From Cyathus striatus (lineage: Eukaryota > Basidiomycota > Agaricomycetes > Agaricales > Nidulariaceae), in NCBI GenBank assembly GCA_025738555.1, contig JAOVFP010000002.1:4216001-4280000 (forward strand): a DNA stretch of 64,000 bases. The letters run 5' to 3'. Shown in pieces: positions 23,421 to 35,157 of this stretch. A program made the translations under genes and the position numbers. How positions within the stretch are numbered: the first letter of the stretch is position 1; each line of letters starts with the position of its first letter. The notes under the pieces are model-generated. The model was not told the origin of the DNA. It made no database searches and worked only from the letters and a program-made list of their open reading frames with translations.

Positions 23421-26400
23421 TTAAGAAATAGGAGTAGGGCCGGGCTTATCCGGATAGCGGGAGTGGAACTCTTCGATGATATCCGTAGCGTGTTCCAGTT
23501 CCGTGGCCGGAAGCCATGAAAACTCTTCATCGGTCCCTTCATACCCTAGCCAGCGTACATAGTACCTCAGTTTGCAACGCAAACGACGATCCAGTTTAGA
23601 GTCCAAGATTTCCGAGACCTCGTATTCAATATCACCATCAACCTGGACAGGTGGTGGTGGAGGAATAATGCGATCTGGGATAGTATTTTCAGTATTGGGT
23701 TCAAGCATGGATACATGGAATACTGGGTGGACTGCACGAAATTGTTCTGGAAGGCGCAAGGTACGCGAATGCGATCCGGCAAGTGCGATGACTTCAAAAG
23801 GTCCTAGGAACTTTTCTGCAAGTTTCCGGGATGGTCGGGTTGTCCGGAAGTACTCGGCTTTAACGTATACCTTTGTCCCGACAGGGAATGCGGGTGCGGG
23901 TTTGCGACGCGCATCGGCGGGTGTTTGATAACGTTTCTGCGCACTGAGTATTTCAGTCCGAAGCATCTCGTGAAGTTCCTCGAGGTTTACTGCGAAGTGC
24001 CGGGCACGAGCGGAAGTGAGATCACGTTCCGGATGTATCGCAAGGTTCGGGTGATAACCCTTGTTTGCGTAGAACGGTGAAATTCCTGTGGTTGCGCTCG
24101 GTGCATTATTGTAAGCAAATTCAGCAAGAGGTAAGAGATCACACCAGTTATCCTGCTGGTAGTTGCAGTAGGCCCGAAGGTATTGTTCCAGAGTTTGGTT
24201 TGTGCGTTCCGTTTGGCGTCGCCTTCGGGGTGATAACCCGAGGTGAAATGTAAAGTGATGTCGAGGGCTGTACCGAGGGAACGGAAGAAATGCGACACAA
24301 ACTCGGAACCACGATCGGAAGTGATGTGTTCCGGGACTCCGTGCTTGGAAAAGACATGAAGTACAAATAGAAGCGCAAGGTCGGAAGAAGAGCAAGTGGT
24401 ATGAGTGGGAATGAAGATAGACTGTTTGGAGAAACGATCCACGATAACGAGTATAGAATCATACTTGGAAGCCGATGATTTTGGAAGTTGATCTATGAAA
24501 TCCATAGATATCGAATGCCATGGGCGTCCGGGAACCGGAAGTTGTTTCAGGGTTCCGTACGGGCGGTGGCGCTGTGGTTTAGAACGCATGCAAGTATTAC
24601 AAGACTTACAATAGTCCTTTACAAATGTCCGTATAAGCGGCCAAGTATATTCGCGTCGAATTAGCTCGAGGGTCTTGTTCTGTCCAAGGTGTCCTGAAAG
24701 CGGGTGGTCGTGTTTGTACTGTAAAACCCGAAGCCGAAGGGTTCCGGAGTCCGGAACATAGATCCGGTTATCTAGACGGAGGAAACCGTCCGGGGTTACA
24801 GTCCAACGATTCTCGGGAGTCCGCATTCGGATAACTGCGACCGGGTCATTAGGGAGAGCTGATAATATGTCAGTATGTAACTGTTCAATGTCCATGATGA
24901 TACTAGCGCGAAGAGCAGGTACAATAAGTGAGGTTGCTCGGAGAGAAGTGATAAGCTGTTCCTGGGTGAACACTGGACGATAGTTATGCGGATTGACCTT
25001 AGCGTAGTCGCTATCCCCTCTTTAGGGTAGACGTCCCATCGTCTAGTCAGAGCATCCGGCTTCGCCCGAGTTTTCCGGGTCGAAAGCGGATCACTAGATT
25101 GAACTGGGAAAGATACTCGGACCATCGGGCTTGTCGTCGGGACAAGATCTTGGTTGTGGAAAAGTATTCCAAGTTCTTGTGGTCTGTGACGACATCGATG
25201 GGTGAACCGGAACCTTCCAGGTAATGACGCCAGACTTGGAATGCTTCGAAGATAGCAAGCAATTCCTTGTCGTGGGTGTCGTAGTTTAACTCGGGAGGTG
25301 TAAAGGTTCGTGAGTGGAAAGCGATAGGGTGAATCTCGCCATCATCGGAAACTATAGACAGGATAGCAGCCAACGCGTAATCCGAAGCGTCGGTTTCCAC
25401 GATGAGCTGCTTGTCGGGAACCCAATGGGTAAGAATGGGTGCCGACGTGAAAGCGTCCTTAAGTTCAGTGAAAGCGGAACGGCATTTTTCCGAGAAGTTC
25501 CACGGATTACCCTTCCGGGTAAGGCGGGTGAGCGGAACAACTATGTCGGAATAGTTGTATATAAAACGCCGATAGAAATTAGCGAACCCAAGGAAGGATT
25601 GAATGTCTTTTACTTTCCTTGGTTCCGGCCATTCTTGAATAGTCTTCACCTTTGTTGGAGACATGGTGAGACCGTTGGGCGATAGTATATATCCGAGATA
25701 TTCCACGGATTCCGAGTGGAACTCACACTTATCCGCGCGCGCGTACAACCCGTGCTTCCGGAGTCGACGCAAAACTTCCCTGACATGTTGGCGATGTTGC
25801 GCAAGGTTATCAGAGTATATAAGGATGTCATCCAAATAAACTATGACGCACACATCAAGAAGGTCTTTGAAAACATCGTTCATGAAGCGTTGGAAACCCG
25901 CGGGTGCATTGGAAAGTCCGAAGGGCATGACTAGCCATTCAAAGGATCCATAGCGAGTCCGGAAAGCGGTTTTCCATTCATCGTCCTCGGCAATGCGGAC
26001 CAGGTGGTACGCATGACGCAGGTCGATCTTGGTGTAGATACGGGCGCGACGGGGACTGTCGAGCAAATCTGAAATGAGTGGCAAAGGATAACGATCCTTT
26101 TTAGAAATAGCGTTCAACCCGCGGAAATCCACACAAAGCCGAAGCGATCCGTCCTTCTTGCGGACAAAAAGGACGGGAGCCCCGTGCGGAGAGCGTGAAG
26201 GTTGAATAAATCCGATCCGGATATGTTCATCGATGAAATCCCGAAGAGCGGAAAGCTCGGATTGGGAAAGGGAATAGATCCGACCTACAGGAGGTGAAGC
26301 ACCTTCCTCTAGGTTGATCTTTAAGTCGTAGGGACGGTGAGGGGCAAGTGTATCTGCCCGGGACTTGCTAAATACATCAGCAAACTCGTGATACTCAGAC

Positions 26401-27115
26401 GGTATTGAAGAGAGATCCGGAGCTTCCTCTGGATTGAGGGCAGCGGCGGAAGCGACAGCACCAAGCTGGATACGGAAAGTCTGTGCTCCCTCTAAACGGC
26501 ATGCACGCGAGAAGGCGGCACCATTTATTAGCGAAATGCTAGGAGGAGGTGGCAGAGACTTATCAGAGGTGACCGGAGATGGATCCTCGGAAGCGGAACC
26601 TGGTTCCGAGATCCCGGATTTGAGCGGAAGTTGCTCGGAAGTGTCTGGAGTCCGGAATGTTAATGAGCCCGATACCCAGTCAATCAACGGATTGAAGCGG
26701 GTGAGCCAATTGTATCCTAGGACTGCAGAACACACGGAATCAAGAGGTGTCACATAGAGTTCGACTGTAATACATTCACCGGTAGGGAATAGTACAGGCA
26801 GTGTAACGAACTCGGTTATAACATGATTGGTGGTGCCATCGAAAAGTCTGAGAGCGATAGGTGGAGTAGGTGAGGTAGGAATAGCATGTGTCCGAACGAA
26901 AGATGAATCCATAAAACAATGGGTAGAACCCGAATCGACTAGAGCGCTATATGAAACTGTACAGGGTGTAGGGAGAGCATGGATGGTACTACAAAGTGGA
27001 ATATGAAGGGCATTGGGGTCGGAAAGAGCGGAAGCGTTGAGTCTTACCTGCATCGGCTGCGCACAAGGGGGAACAACGCGGTCCTCGGCTTGTGTGGTGT
27101 CCAGAGGACCGCTCC
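23421..27115 (-). pseudogene. pol: Element A pol (protease, RT, RNase H, integrase, chromodomain), frameshifted
   Basis: The polyprotein frame opens across the gag stop in the -1 frame. The longest intact part is 27053-25047: protease motif DSGSTHCF, RT with VYLDDILIYS, and RNase H with ETDASDYALAA. Three frame breaks follow by comparison with elements B and C: near 25055-25065 (after PGKLG), near 25020 in a G run after YPKEG, and near 24205 at the integrase GxxHPEGD motif. Integrase has the zinc-binding HHCC region, MDFI, TSDRGSEF and the glutamate region. The last intact part, 24395-23421, ends in a chromodomain (YYVRWLGYEGTDEEFSWLP), which places the element among chromoviruses. The breaks are seen by comparison only and could in part be assembly errors. 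Confidence 0.9.
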
Positions 27116-28625
27116 CTATTTTTTCGAACCCGAAGCCGGGTTGGAAAGAGGCGCGGACCTGCGGGTCGAGGGACCCGCAGAAGCCGACGTAGGAGCCGAA
27201 GCGGATATTCCGGATGCCCGGGCTCTAGCCGCGGAAGAGGCAGAGCGGGGACATTCTTTGGCGCGATGCCCCGGATTACCGCAGAACAAGCATAGATTGT
27301 TGTCCATGCGACGCTGACGTTCTTGTGGCAAAAGTTTGCCATCTCGACCAACCTTGTCATTCAATTCCGGCCTCCGCTGTTGGGGAGGCTGCGAGGAACG
27401 AGGTGGGTGACTACCAGCACGGTGGGGATAACTCGGACGTGGCGCATATTGACCTGAAACGAGGCGGGAAGGCGCCGGGGTGACTGCGGGGCGGTTTGTA
27501 GTAGCTCTAACAGAGCTATCCGGAACCCGCGGACCCCGAGGCTGGTGGGATTCCCGCGTACGCTCGGACTGGCGTTCCCAGTACCGACTATCGATCCCTT
27601 GAGCTAGCTTAATCATCCCGCGCTTTGTGGTAGGTTTCCCAACATGAGAGATCTCATCCTTAATGCGACCCGGAAACCCGGAATAGAGTCGGTGGCATAA
27701 GGACTTATCATCCCAGTTGGTGCGCTGTGCAAGCCTGTTGAACTGTACAAGATACTTGGACAGTTTCTGTGAATCCTTCATAATGAGGACATCCAGATCA
27801 TTCTCGGCATCCCCTTCCGGGTTCGCTAACCCGAAGTTATCCTCTAGCATGACGACGAAAACCTCCCAAGAGTGAAGGAACTCATCATCAGCATAGGGAT
27901 TGGAGAGGGTCGGCATAACAAGCTGAAGCGCGGTATCCCGAAGATATGCGAGAGCGAAGTTGACTTGAGAGTGTCCATCCGAGTATTGGGAAGGATTATT
28001 CCGGAAGTAAATTTGGCATTGAGTAATGAACTGCTCCAACTTCTCAGCACTGGAACCATCAAAAGTATCTGGCTTTTGAACGTTGCGTTCCCGACGTGTT
28101 CCCGATGTACCCCGGGCGGATTCCGCAACTCTCAAAAGAGCTTCGGCAAGCCGGTCTTCCGGGAGTGGCGCGCAAGAGGTGTGCGCCTGGGATTGTCGAC
28201 ATCATCCTCATCACCATCATCCCCTGAGTCTGAGGATGGTGGAGACGGAGGATTGGGCTGAGAAGGAGGTGGAGGTGGCGGTCCAATGGTACCACCATCG
28301 GAACCGTGACCCTCGGGAGTGTCCGTTCCGCTGCAACTGTACCGTATGGCGGTGGAGTGCCATCCGGAGGAGCCTGAGCGGATCCGAGATTCCCGGCTGC
28401 AGGAACAGAAAGTAGCTGAGCGGAAGTCGAGGGTGGACCCAGGAAAGTAGCACTAGGAGGTGGTGCTGGGCTGGGTGTAACCCGAGACGGTGTAGAAGGT
28501 AGAGAACCTGAAGTACTCCGTGGAGGCTGTTGCCTCGTAGCTGCACGGGTGGCACGAGCACCCACAGCATTGGTATGACTAGCGGTATGCGCTGTGCGAG
28601 TAACCGAAGTCCCAGTTGGAGCCAT
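27116..28625 (-). pseudogene. gag: Element A gag with frame disruption in the N-terminal half
   Basis: Retrotransposon capsid/nucleocapsid protein. The ATG is at 28625. A Pro/Ser/Thr-rich N-terminus runs to about 28300, then the coding signal passes through two other frames around 28270-28140 (an acidic SDSGDDGDED segment sits in a different frame). It settles in the frame that ends at 27116. The C-terminal part has the gag capsid region (FRNNPSQYSDGHSQVNFALAYL), a basic linker and one zinc knuckle, CLFCGNPGHRAKEC, of the CCHC type. The stop is in the context TTC GAA AAA ATA G, shared with element B, where pol continues in the -1 frame. Confidence 0.85.
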
Positions 28626-28649
28626 GATAGAAGAGATATCCAAGGTATC

Positions 28650-28660
28650 AGTATTCGTAT
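28650..28660 (-). promoter_or_regulatory. Element A primer-binding site, self-complementary to the LTR
   Basis: Just inside the 5' LTR the minus strand reads ATACGAATACT, with no TGG as a tRNA-primed site would have. The same 11 nt occur in reverse complement in the LTR at 28977-28987, so an RNA beginning near 28987 could fold back and prime from its own 5' end. This is the Tf1 mechanism; the assignment is inference. Confidence 0.65.
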
Positions 28661-28662
28661 AC

Positions 28663-29412
28663 TGTTACGTACCGATTCTCTTCCTGCTTAGAAGTGGTTG
28701 CGAAGACACCCGGAGGGTGTGGGAGAACTATAACGGAAACCCGAAGTGAGTACGGGTGCGGAAACGTAGAGCGGGAGTGCGGAAAGAACCGTGGCTTCAG
28801 CTTGTGTGCTGCGCCGCCTGGATATCCCCAGGGAATGGTTCGTATTTCGAGTAAGATGATATGTAACAAAGGAAGACGTTCTAGAGTATAAGAGAAGGCT
28901 TCGCCACTACACTAGGTAGCGGGAGAGAAACGAGCGGGTTTCGGAACTTAGAGTAGGAAGAAAGTGTACAGAGTTGATACGAATACTAAAGACTACCTAT
29001 TACATCTGGAAGACTACTTATACTAAGTAGGAACCTGTAGATACGAATGTAGAAGTATTATACAAAGGACAAGTCAAAGGAGTAAGTAGGAAATGAAGTC
29101 TTGGCAAAGCGGAGTAGGGGCGCAAATGACGCGCTCAGAATGAAGAATAAGGAACTAATCTACAAAGGCCATAATGAAACGTATAAGTAGGAATGGAAGG
29201 GAGGAGTAATAGAATGATGACGCGGTGAGGCCGTCATAAGAGAAAGTACGTATCCGGGATACCCGATAGAAAACCCGACGGGTTCTGGCACGTTCCCGGG
29301 CGGGAACGTCGGGAAGTGTAAACCCGAAGCGGGTACATTCCGGGAACGGACCGGGTATGTTGGAAGGTCACGTGGGAACGTCGGCACGATGTATCCGGAC
29401 ATGGATATAACA
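28663..29412 (-). repeat. Element A 5' LTR
   Basis: 750 bp, right-hand copy in window coordinates, nearly identical to 21819-22583. On the minus strand a TATA-like TATAAGTAG lies roughly 30 bp before AGTATTCGTAT (28987-28977), the proposed RNA start. Confidence 0.95.
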
Positions 29413-29417
29413 ATTCC

Positions 29418-29985
29418 CTTTATTTAGTGACTTTTATTCTGTCTTAATGAGAAAGCAAATTGTTCAGCTTAGTAGTAATAAGACAAGGGTATTACTTATA
29501 GAGGGCTTATTATACTTATTACTTAGTTGAATAAGATAGAAAATAGTTTAGTCTAGTAATAATAAGGCAAGGGTCTGGCTTGTAAGAGACTTATTATACT
29601 TATTGTCCTAAATTGGCTAGTGAGGAATTTCCTGATGAAGCATCCAAAAATTCAACCCTAACCTCAATTTTTTTTGCTGTATCTCTGTTCAAAATGCTCC
29701 ATGACATGTGACAAACAGGACATCTGTTCCTGTTCATGACCCTGTGTGATGCATCACTGAACACTTGGTTGTATTGATACAGTAGTGCTTTTCCTCAACA
29801 ACTATATACTTTAAGAGTAATGATTCCTGATTTTTCACAACAATATGAGCCACAGAATTTTTGAGATTCACTAAATTATCCAAACTCCCCATTTTGTTTT
29901 GCATATAATGTCAAAGTCTGATGGTTTTTGGGTACTGTCACTGATGCACTTCAGAGCACATCACTGAATGGAGTCATGTGTTTCT
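29418..29985. other. Non-coding flank with short duplication and MITE fragment
   Basis: Two diverged copies of an ~86-bp unit ending in CTTATTATACTTATT occur at about 29460-29520 and 29545-29600. About 29680-29785 matches the right half of the MITE at 21280-21570, ending in ACTTGGTTGTATTGATACAGTA. No coding content is seen. Confidence 0.55.
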
Positions 29986-31896
29986 AGGGCTGTACACTGT
30001 ACCATATACGGTATATGGCCATATAGCTTACAGTCAGGTGACAGTTATGGTTTGCCCATAACTGTACTGTATCAATGAATTTTTTCAGCACGAAAAAACA
30101 GTACAGTCCATAAAATGGTTATGGACAGCCTCATATGGTTATATGGGTAGTAAATTATGAAGTTCCAAGTGTGGAAAATTCACTGTAGCCATAATTCAGC
30201 TGTGTTGTAACTTCGGGGCTTCATAATTCCTAAAATGTCTCTTTTCTTAATTATTTCTATGTAAATAGGTGCTATTTTATGTCAACACTATGTGTATGGT
30301 TATAAAATAAATATATGTGTTGTTATCATAGGTTTATCACTCATTTTCTGTTGATTCTTCCTCTCATCTTTTCATCTTGAGAAATTCCCATGCTCAGCAG
30401 AGGCAAGCAAATAAGAGACCTTTCCATAGCTGTAGTAGTATTTTAATAGGTTTCTGTTATATATGCAGTGTTATTTGTGCACAAAAACATCATAATTTAT
30501 GTTGTCCATCATTATTTATTATTTGTATGTATCCTCTCCCTGGTGTGTCCACACTCACGAAACATGTAGTCACTCTCATGAGTATTATCATGTGTTTCAT
30601 GTGTAGTGACTTCAATATATTGTAATATACATGATGAATGCTGATATTCTTGAGTGCTCTCTGAGGTATAATAAATTAAATTAAATGAGGCTTGAACACA
30701 TGAGTGTGTGCACTCAGTGCTCAGCTTTCAAACCTCTATCAGTGCACACTCGATTTATTACTTTATGCATACATATTTGAGTATCCCAATTGATTGGATA
30801 AGTAGCATGTAACTAATAACTTATGCTTCTTCATGCACCTTGACGTCGATATTGTACACTAGTGGTTGAAATCAATTTGAACATGCATAAATAAGGCTAT
30901 TCATGACTACTGCTCCGAGTCTGTGATATGCATGTAACTATTATTATGTACAACATGAACACAGATTACCTTATTATAGCACAAATGCCTCAATGTTTAT
31001 ATTACCACAATAAAATTTATGACAATAAGTAATCACCATTTTATTCTACAATTTATTGCTGATTTGTCTCTTGTCTCCTCATTGACATGAGTTCCCATGC
31101 TACATTAAAGCAAGGGAAAGTGAGGGAATATGATGCACTCTCATAGTAATCTATCTGTAACAAAAAAATTCTGATATCTTTACTTCTCTGTACTCTCCAG
31201 TTGTTGTTTATATCACACATTTTTCATTGAAATGTCATATTCCTACATAGTCCCTACAAAATTAGAAAGCATAAGAGTTAATAGAGCTAACTAATATCTA
31301 AAACCTTGAGTCTTCAATTTACATGTATCATGGCCTATTACCAAAATATAGAGGCACACTTCTCACAAAGTTCTACACCCTGAAACAAATCATGAAAGCA
31401 CTAAGTCTATTGTAGTAAAATAAGATATAGGAACCCCTACAATGAATGTACTCTTATTCACTTGCCTCCATTTGCATGGGAACTTTCTTGGAAAAGGAAG
31501 CCAAGAGGAAGAAGTGACAAAAGATGTATTATAAAACAGCAATTATAGAGCATGTGTTTTTTAAAAATATGCACACATGAATTGTAATATGTAATAGTAC
31601 CTATTTATGGAGAAAAAAAAGGAAAATAGAGTTTTTTTCGGAATTATGATGCCCTGAAGTTATGACACAGCCAAGTTACAACTATGGTGAATATTTCCAC
31701 ACTTGGAACTTCACACTTACATACTGTATAACTGTAAACAGCTGTCATATGGCCATATTCATATGGGAAACATATGGTTGACAGTATGGTCTAATCTGTA
31801 CCATACTGAACCACTGAAAAACCTCACCTAGATGGTACAGCCCAGTAAATACAGTAGCCCGTATAGCTTTATTATATGGTTACAGTGTACAGCCCT
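29986..31896. mobile_element. Non-autonomous DNA transposon with long TIRs and a 10-bp target duplication (MULE-like)
   Basis: A 1911-bp element starting AGGGCTGTACACTGTA and ending with its reverse complement. It is flanked by the perfect 10-bp direct repeat ATGTGTTTCT (29976-29985 and 31897-31906). Inverted-repeat similarity extends about 310 bp inwards on each side (to about 30290 and from about 31580), with shared blocks such as GAAGTTCCAAGTGTGGAAA and a TCATAATTCC block. Long TIRs with a 9-11-bp duplication are typical of Mutator-like elements, hence the class. The ~1.3-kb interior is AT-rich and has no long open frame, so it would depend on a transposase made elsewhere. Confidence 0.82.
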
Positions 31897-31906
31897 ATGT
31901 GTTTCT

Positions 31907-33162
31907 TGCTGGCCCAAAGGCAGTTTTTCTTCCTTCCTCCATACCTCAGTTCATATGCACATGCACATTACTGAGGTATGTCTCTTTTCTTATATCTATT
32001 TACTTCTTGTATACTTATCACTGCCATGTAGATGCACTCTGTGTGTTATCCAGGTATGGCAATGATATATATAGTTCATACACACATGCACATTACTGAG
32101 ACACACTCTGCATGTTATCTAGATTTTAACATATAACTCATTGGAATGTAAATATTTTGAATAGCTACTTTCTGGAACATTTTAATAGTATACTATTCCT
32201 TGCAATTCAAAAAGAATTGATGTAATAGGTGTAGATTTGGGATCAGGATAAGCAAAATGAGAAAGGTTGTTATGTGAAGTGATAGTGTCACATGTGACAG
32301 TTGTATACTGTAACTACAAGCATGTGAACAGGCCAGGACTCTCATCAATATGTACCTATTACAGTGCAACCAGTCACCTCACATTACTTGATTTGGCAGG
32401 GAACCATCAAATTTTTTAAAACATAAACTACTTTTCACCAACACTTCTAATCAACTCCAAACCACATTTAGAGATGATAGATTGGTTAGTTCTATCATTG
32501 CTGTGAATTACAAGATGATTGGCCAATTTTTTTTTTTGGTCCCAGAAAAAATGAAACAACCCTTATTACATAATCATATTTATACTATATATAGTAATAA
32601 TATTAAGTAATTCATGAGAATTCTCTAACCCTAAGATTCTCTGGCTGACATCTTCTCCTACATCTGCCTTCCATAAATGGTAATTGTTCCTTAGAAACAC
32701 TGTCTGGGCAGAGAAAGCACTATTTTCAACATGTTTGATATACATCTTGGTTAAATCAATTACAAACTTTGTCAAAATAGCCCCCAAAAGTTTCTGATCC
32801 ACCCGCTGAAAGTGAAACGGCGTGGGAAAATATGAGAAAACAACGTAAATCGCATTCTTTTGGTTGGTTTCCTTCTGAAAAAAATATCAAAAAAATCCGC
32901 AAAAACTTTCTTTACCTAAAACGTGACGTGTTGGAGAGGTGCTCAGTTGCACTGTACTGTAGCTCATACAAAAACCAAGAAGTGGGATACCACGGATGTC
33001 AGTTAAGTAAAGCTAGCCAGACGACTGCATAAATGGCTACGCAGCATCAAGTTTCAACCTCAGCACTTTGAAACGATAAGTATGCTGTCAATACATGCAC
33101 CTAAGTAATGGGTACGACGTGCCGATTCAATATCGTGCACTAGAGCTTAAACTCTCTATGCA
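31907..33162. other. AT-rich intergenic DNA
   Basis: No gene, tRNA or clear repeat is seen. The last ~300 bp are the 3' flank of ORC4. Short open frames have no recognisable motif. Confidence 0.5.
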
Positions 33163-34976
33163 CTACAGTTCGGAGGACCTTGCTAGCCATCTTCTCAGGT
33201 TGATTTGTCCAGATTTTCCGATTATTGTCTTTACTTCGTCTCTGTCTAAACAGCACCGGTACTTGATGAACACGGGTGAAATATTGCTTGAAACAATGAC
33301 GGGGGTAAAGATTCTCATCGTTACCAGCATTTCAAAGGACTAGTCGCTGGGATCAGTATTCATACGCGCAAAACAGTAAAAGTCTAACCTTCTCTAAAAC
33401 CGATCGAGTAGAACGAACCATTCCAATATTCCCACCATTGACCTGGATGGGCGCTGAACTAGACCGGCGTACCTGCTCAAGTATGATATCATGTAGCACT
33501 TCGAAAGTAAAGACAGGCTGCCCTCCAGTATCCAAATGAAAGCTGGCAGCCAAGAGACACAATGACGGATACGTAAATGCTGAGGCTTCATTAGTTGGTT
33601 AGCTATAAAACTGAGTCATATGTCCCTTACAAGAGGGAAAAGGGAATCGACCCCGCGCCCGTTGGCTTTCAGCAGCAAGTATAAAATGTGGTATGGAAAG
33701 GAATGGTGAATGAGGGGATAGCTGTATCAAAAGGGACGTCTTCATAAGGCCAGATCATCAACGACTTTGAAATCCAATTTTACATTAGTAGGAGGACGTA
33801 CAAGGAGCTTCCGCAGTGTTCGTATATCCTTTGTTACGCTAAGAAGTTCCCCCATAAGTTTTTCCACATCAGAATTATTTAAAAAAAATTCGTTCGCTGT
33901 CTTCCACATAACTTCCCATTCCCAATCATGGTGAGGATTCCGACCCTTGACTGCTTCAGTGAGGACCCTAAAGATGACATCCTTCCATCGTGACGTTCTT
34001 TCTGACGCATTGATCGAGATAGTACGACCTGAAAAGCGACTTTTAACTCTTTTCTCTAAAAGCTGGATGGTGTCTATCCGATTCGTGATGCCAACGACAA
34101 TTATGCCATGCATATTTTCGCTCGCTCTGCAGCTTTGAGCCGTATCAAGAAGACAATATAACAAGGACTGTCGAGGGTGAAGAGCAAACAGGTCGAAAGC
34201 GTCTAATATAACAACCACTGGACGTCCTATCTGAGGAAGGAGTGATATCAACGAAGGAAGATGCGATACCGGAGGAAGTGGAACATCATCCACGATGGAA
34301 AGTGGCTCATCTGCTTCCTTGGGTGGGGATCCATTGTTAGGATACAAGCTCGTCTGAAAGGAAGCGGTTTGTTGAGAAACCTGGTAAGCAATTTCTTGCA
34401 TCGCCATTCGGTCCGATGCTTGTATCCAACCAGATAATCGTATTATAAGCAGGTCCTCGGCAAGGGGCCTTATGCATTGTTCTACGAGCTACGAACACCT
34501 TCAGAGTTGTGGCATTGTATAAACGGACTGCTTACTTGCGTTTTTCCACTTCCGCGGGCTCCAATGAGCAGACAACTATTTCCTTCCCTCCTTACTACAG
34601 TACCGTTAAGTAGTTCTTTCAAGATACTATAGCCTGTATCGTTTTCAGGGGAACCGCTTTCCCTGTGCAGAATCTCTGGTAACTGGCGAATAGCCTTCAT
34701 AGATACTAACCTCTGAGCTTCTACGTAGGGCATTAGATGTGCAGGGAGCCGATCTGGCAGAGACGCATGCAGAGAATTAGGTTGTATTCCCCGCGTATTA
34801 GTAGACGAACGCGTGTCTGTTTGCATAATGTCAATATGTGCGAGAGAAGATGACGCGGGTTGAACGGGTTTCAGTTGCGCTTCTGTTGTTGGAGGGTTGG
34901 ATGCAGTGGAACGCGTGGCACGTTTGTGCGGTTGTTCAGCAGTTTCTTGAAGTACGGCTTTTCTCTTGGGAGGCAT
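33163..34976 (-). CDS. ORC4: Origin recognition complex subunit 4
   Basis: ORC subunit of the AAA+ class that helps mark replication origins and load MCM. Exons on the minus strand are 34976-34536, 34488-33766, 33721-33631, 33585-33389 and 33339-33163, for 542 residues. Walker A is GARGSGKTQ (about residues 139-147), cut by the first intron right after it. The Walker B region reads VVVILDAFDLFALHPRQSLL (about 232-251), followed by VGITNRIDTIQLLEKRVKSRF, a close match to ORC4 proteins. The C-terminal winged-helix part (YPSLCLLAA, FTFEVLHDI, GMVRSTRSVLEK) is spread over three small exons. The 44-bp intron at 33722-33765 is needed to leave a frame that otherwise stops at 33742. The Walker B glutamate is replaced by alanine (DAFD against DEFD in animals). 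Confidence 0.92.
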
Positions 34977-35157
34977 TGCGGAAGTCGTGAAAGTGGTGAG
35001 AAAGGGACGAGAATACAGTAGTAAATATAACAAACACTATCTCTCCACGCGACTTTTATTTGTTCAAGTTGCTCAAGCTCATTTCAATTTTGTAGTCTCT
35101 TGCTCTTCCGCATTCTGAATACCCCTTTGAACCTCCAAAACATTCATATTAGAAATT
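34977..35157. promoter_or_regulatory. Bidirectional promoter between ORC4 and MED20
   Basis: Only 181 bp separate the two divergent start codons, so both genes must share this region. It is moderately AT-rich. No canonical TATA is convincing. Confidence 0.7.

Larger units (their letters stand above)
21819..29412 (-). mobile_element. Element A: full-length Ty3/gypsy chromovirus LTR retrotransposon
   Basis: Complete 7.6-kb element on the minus strand. Its LTRs (21819-22583 and 28663-29412) start TGTTAC and end TAACA, and it is flanked by the 5-bp target duplication ATTCC (21814-21818 and 29413-29417). The order is 5' LTR, primer site, gag, protease, reverse transcriptase, RNase H, integrase, chromodomain, polypurine tract, 3' LTR. 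The LTRs differ mainly by one 14-15-bp indel near 22090/28930 and small changes near 22445/29286, so insertion looks recent. Gag and pol nevertheless carry several frame disruptions, so this copy is probably non-autonomous. Its GC content and CpG density are clearly higher than in elements B and C. Confidence 0.95.

Noticed and set aside
28059..28260. An intron inside element A gag to explain the frame changes
   Set aside because: No GT-AG pair joins the frames while keeping the acidic segment seen in element B, so frameshift damage fits better.
28642..28662. A tRNA primer-binding site next to the element A LTR
   Set aside because: No TGG directly after the LTR. The 11-nt self-match is the better explanation.
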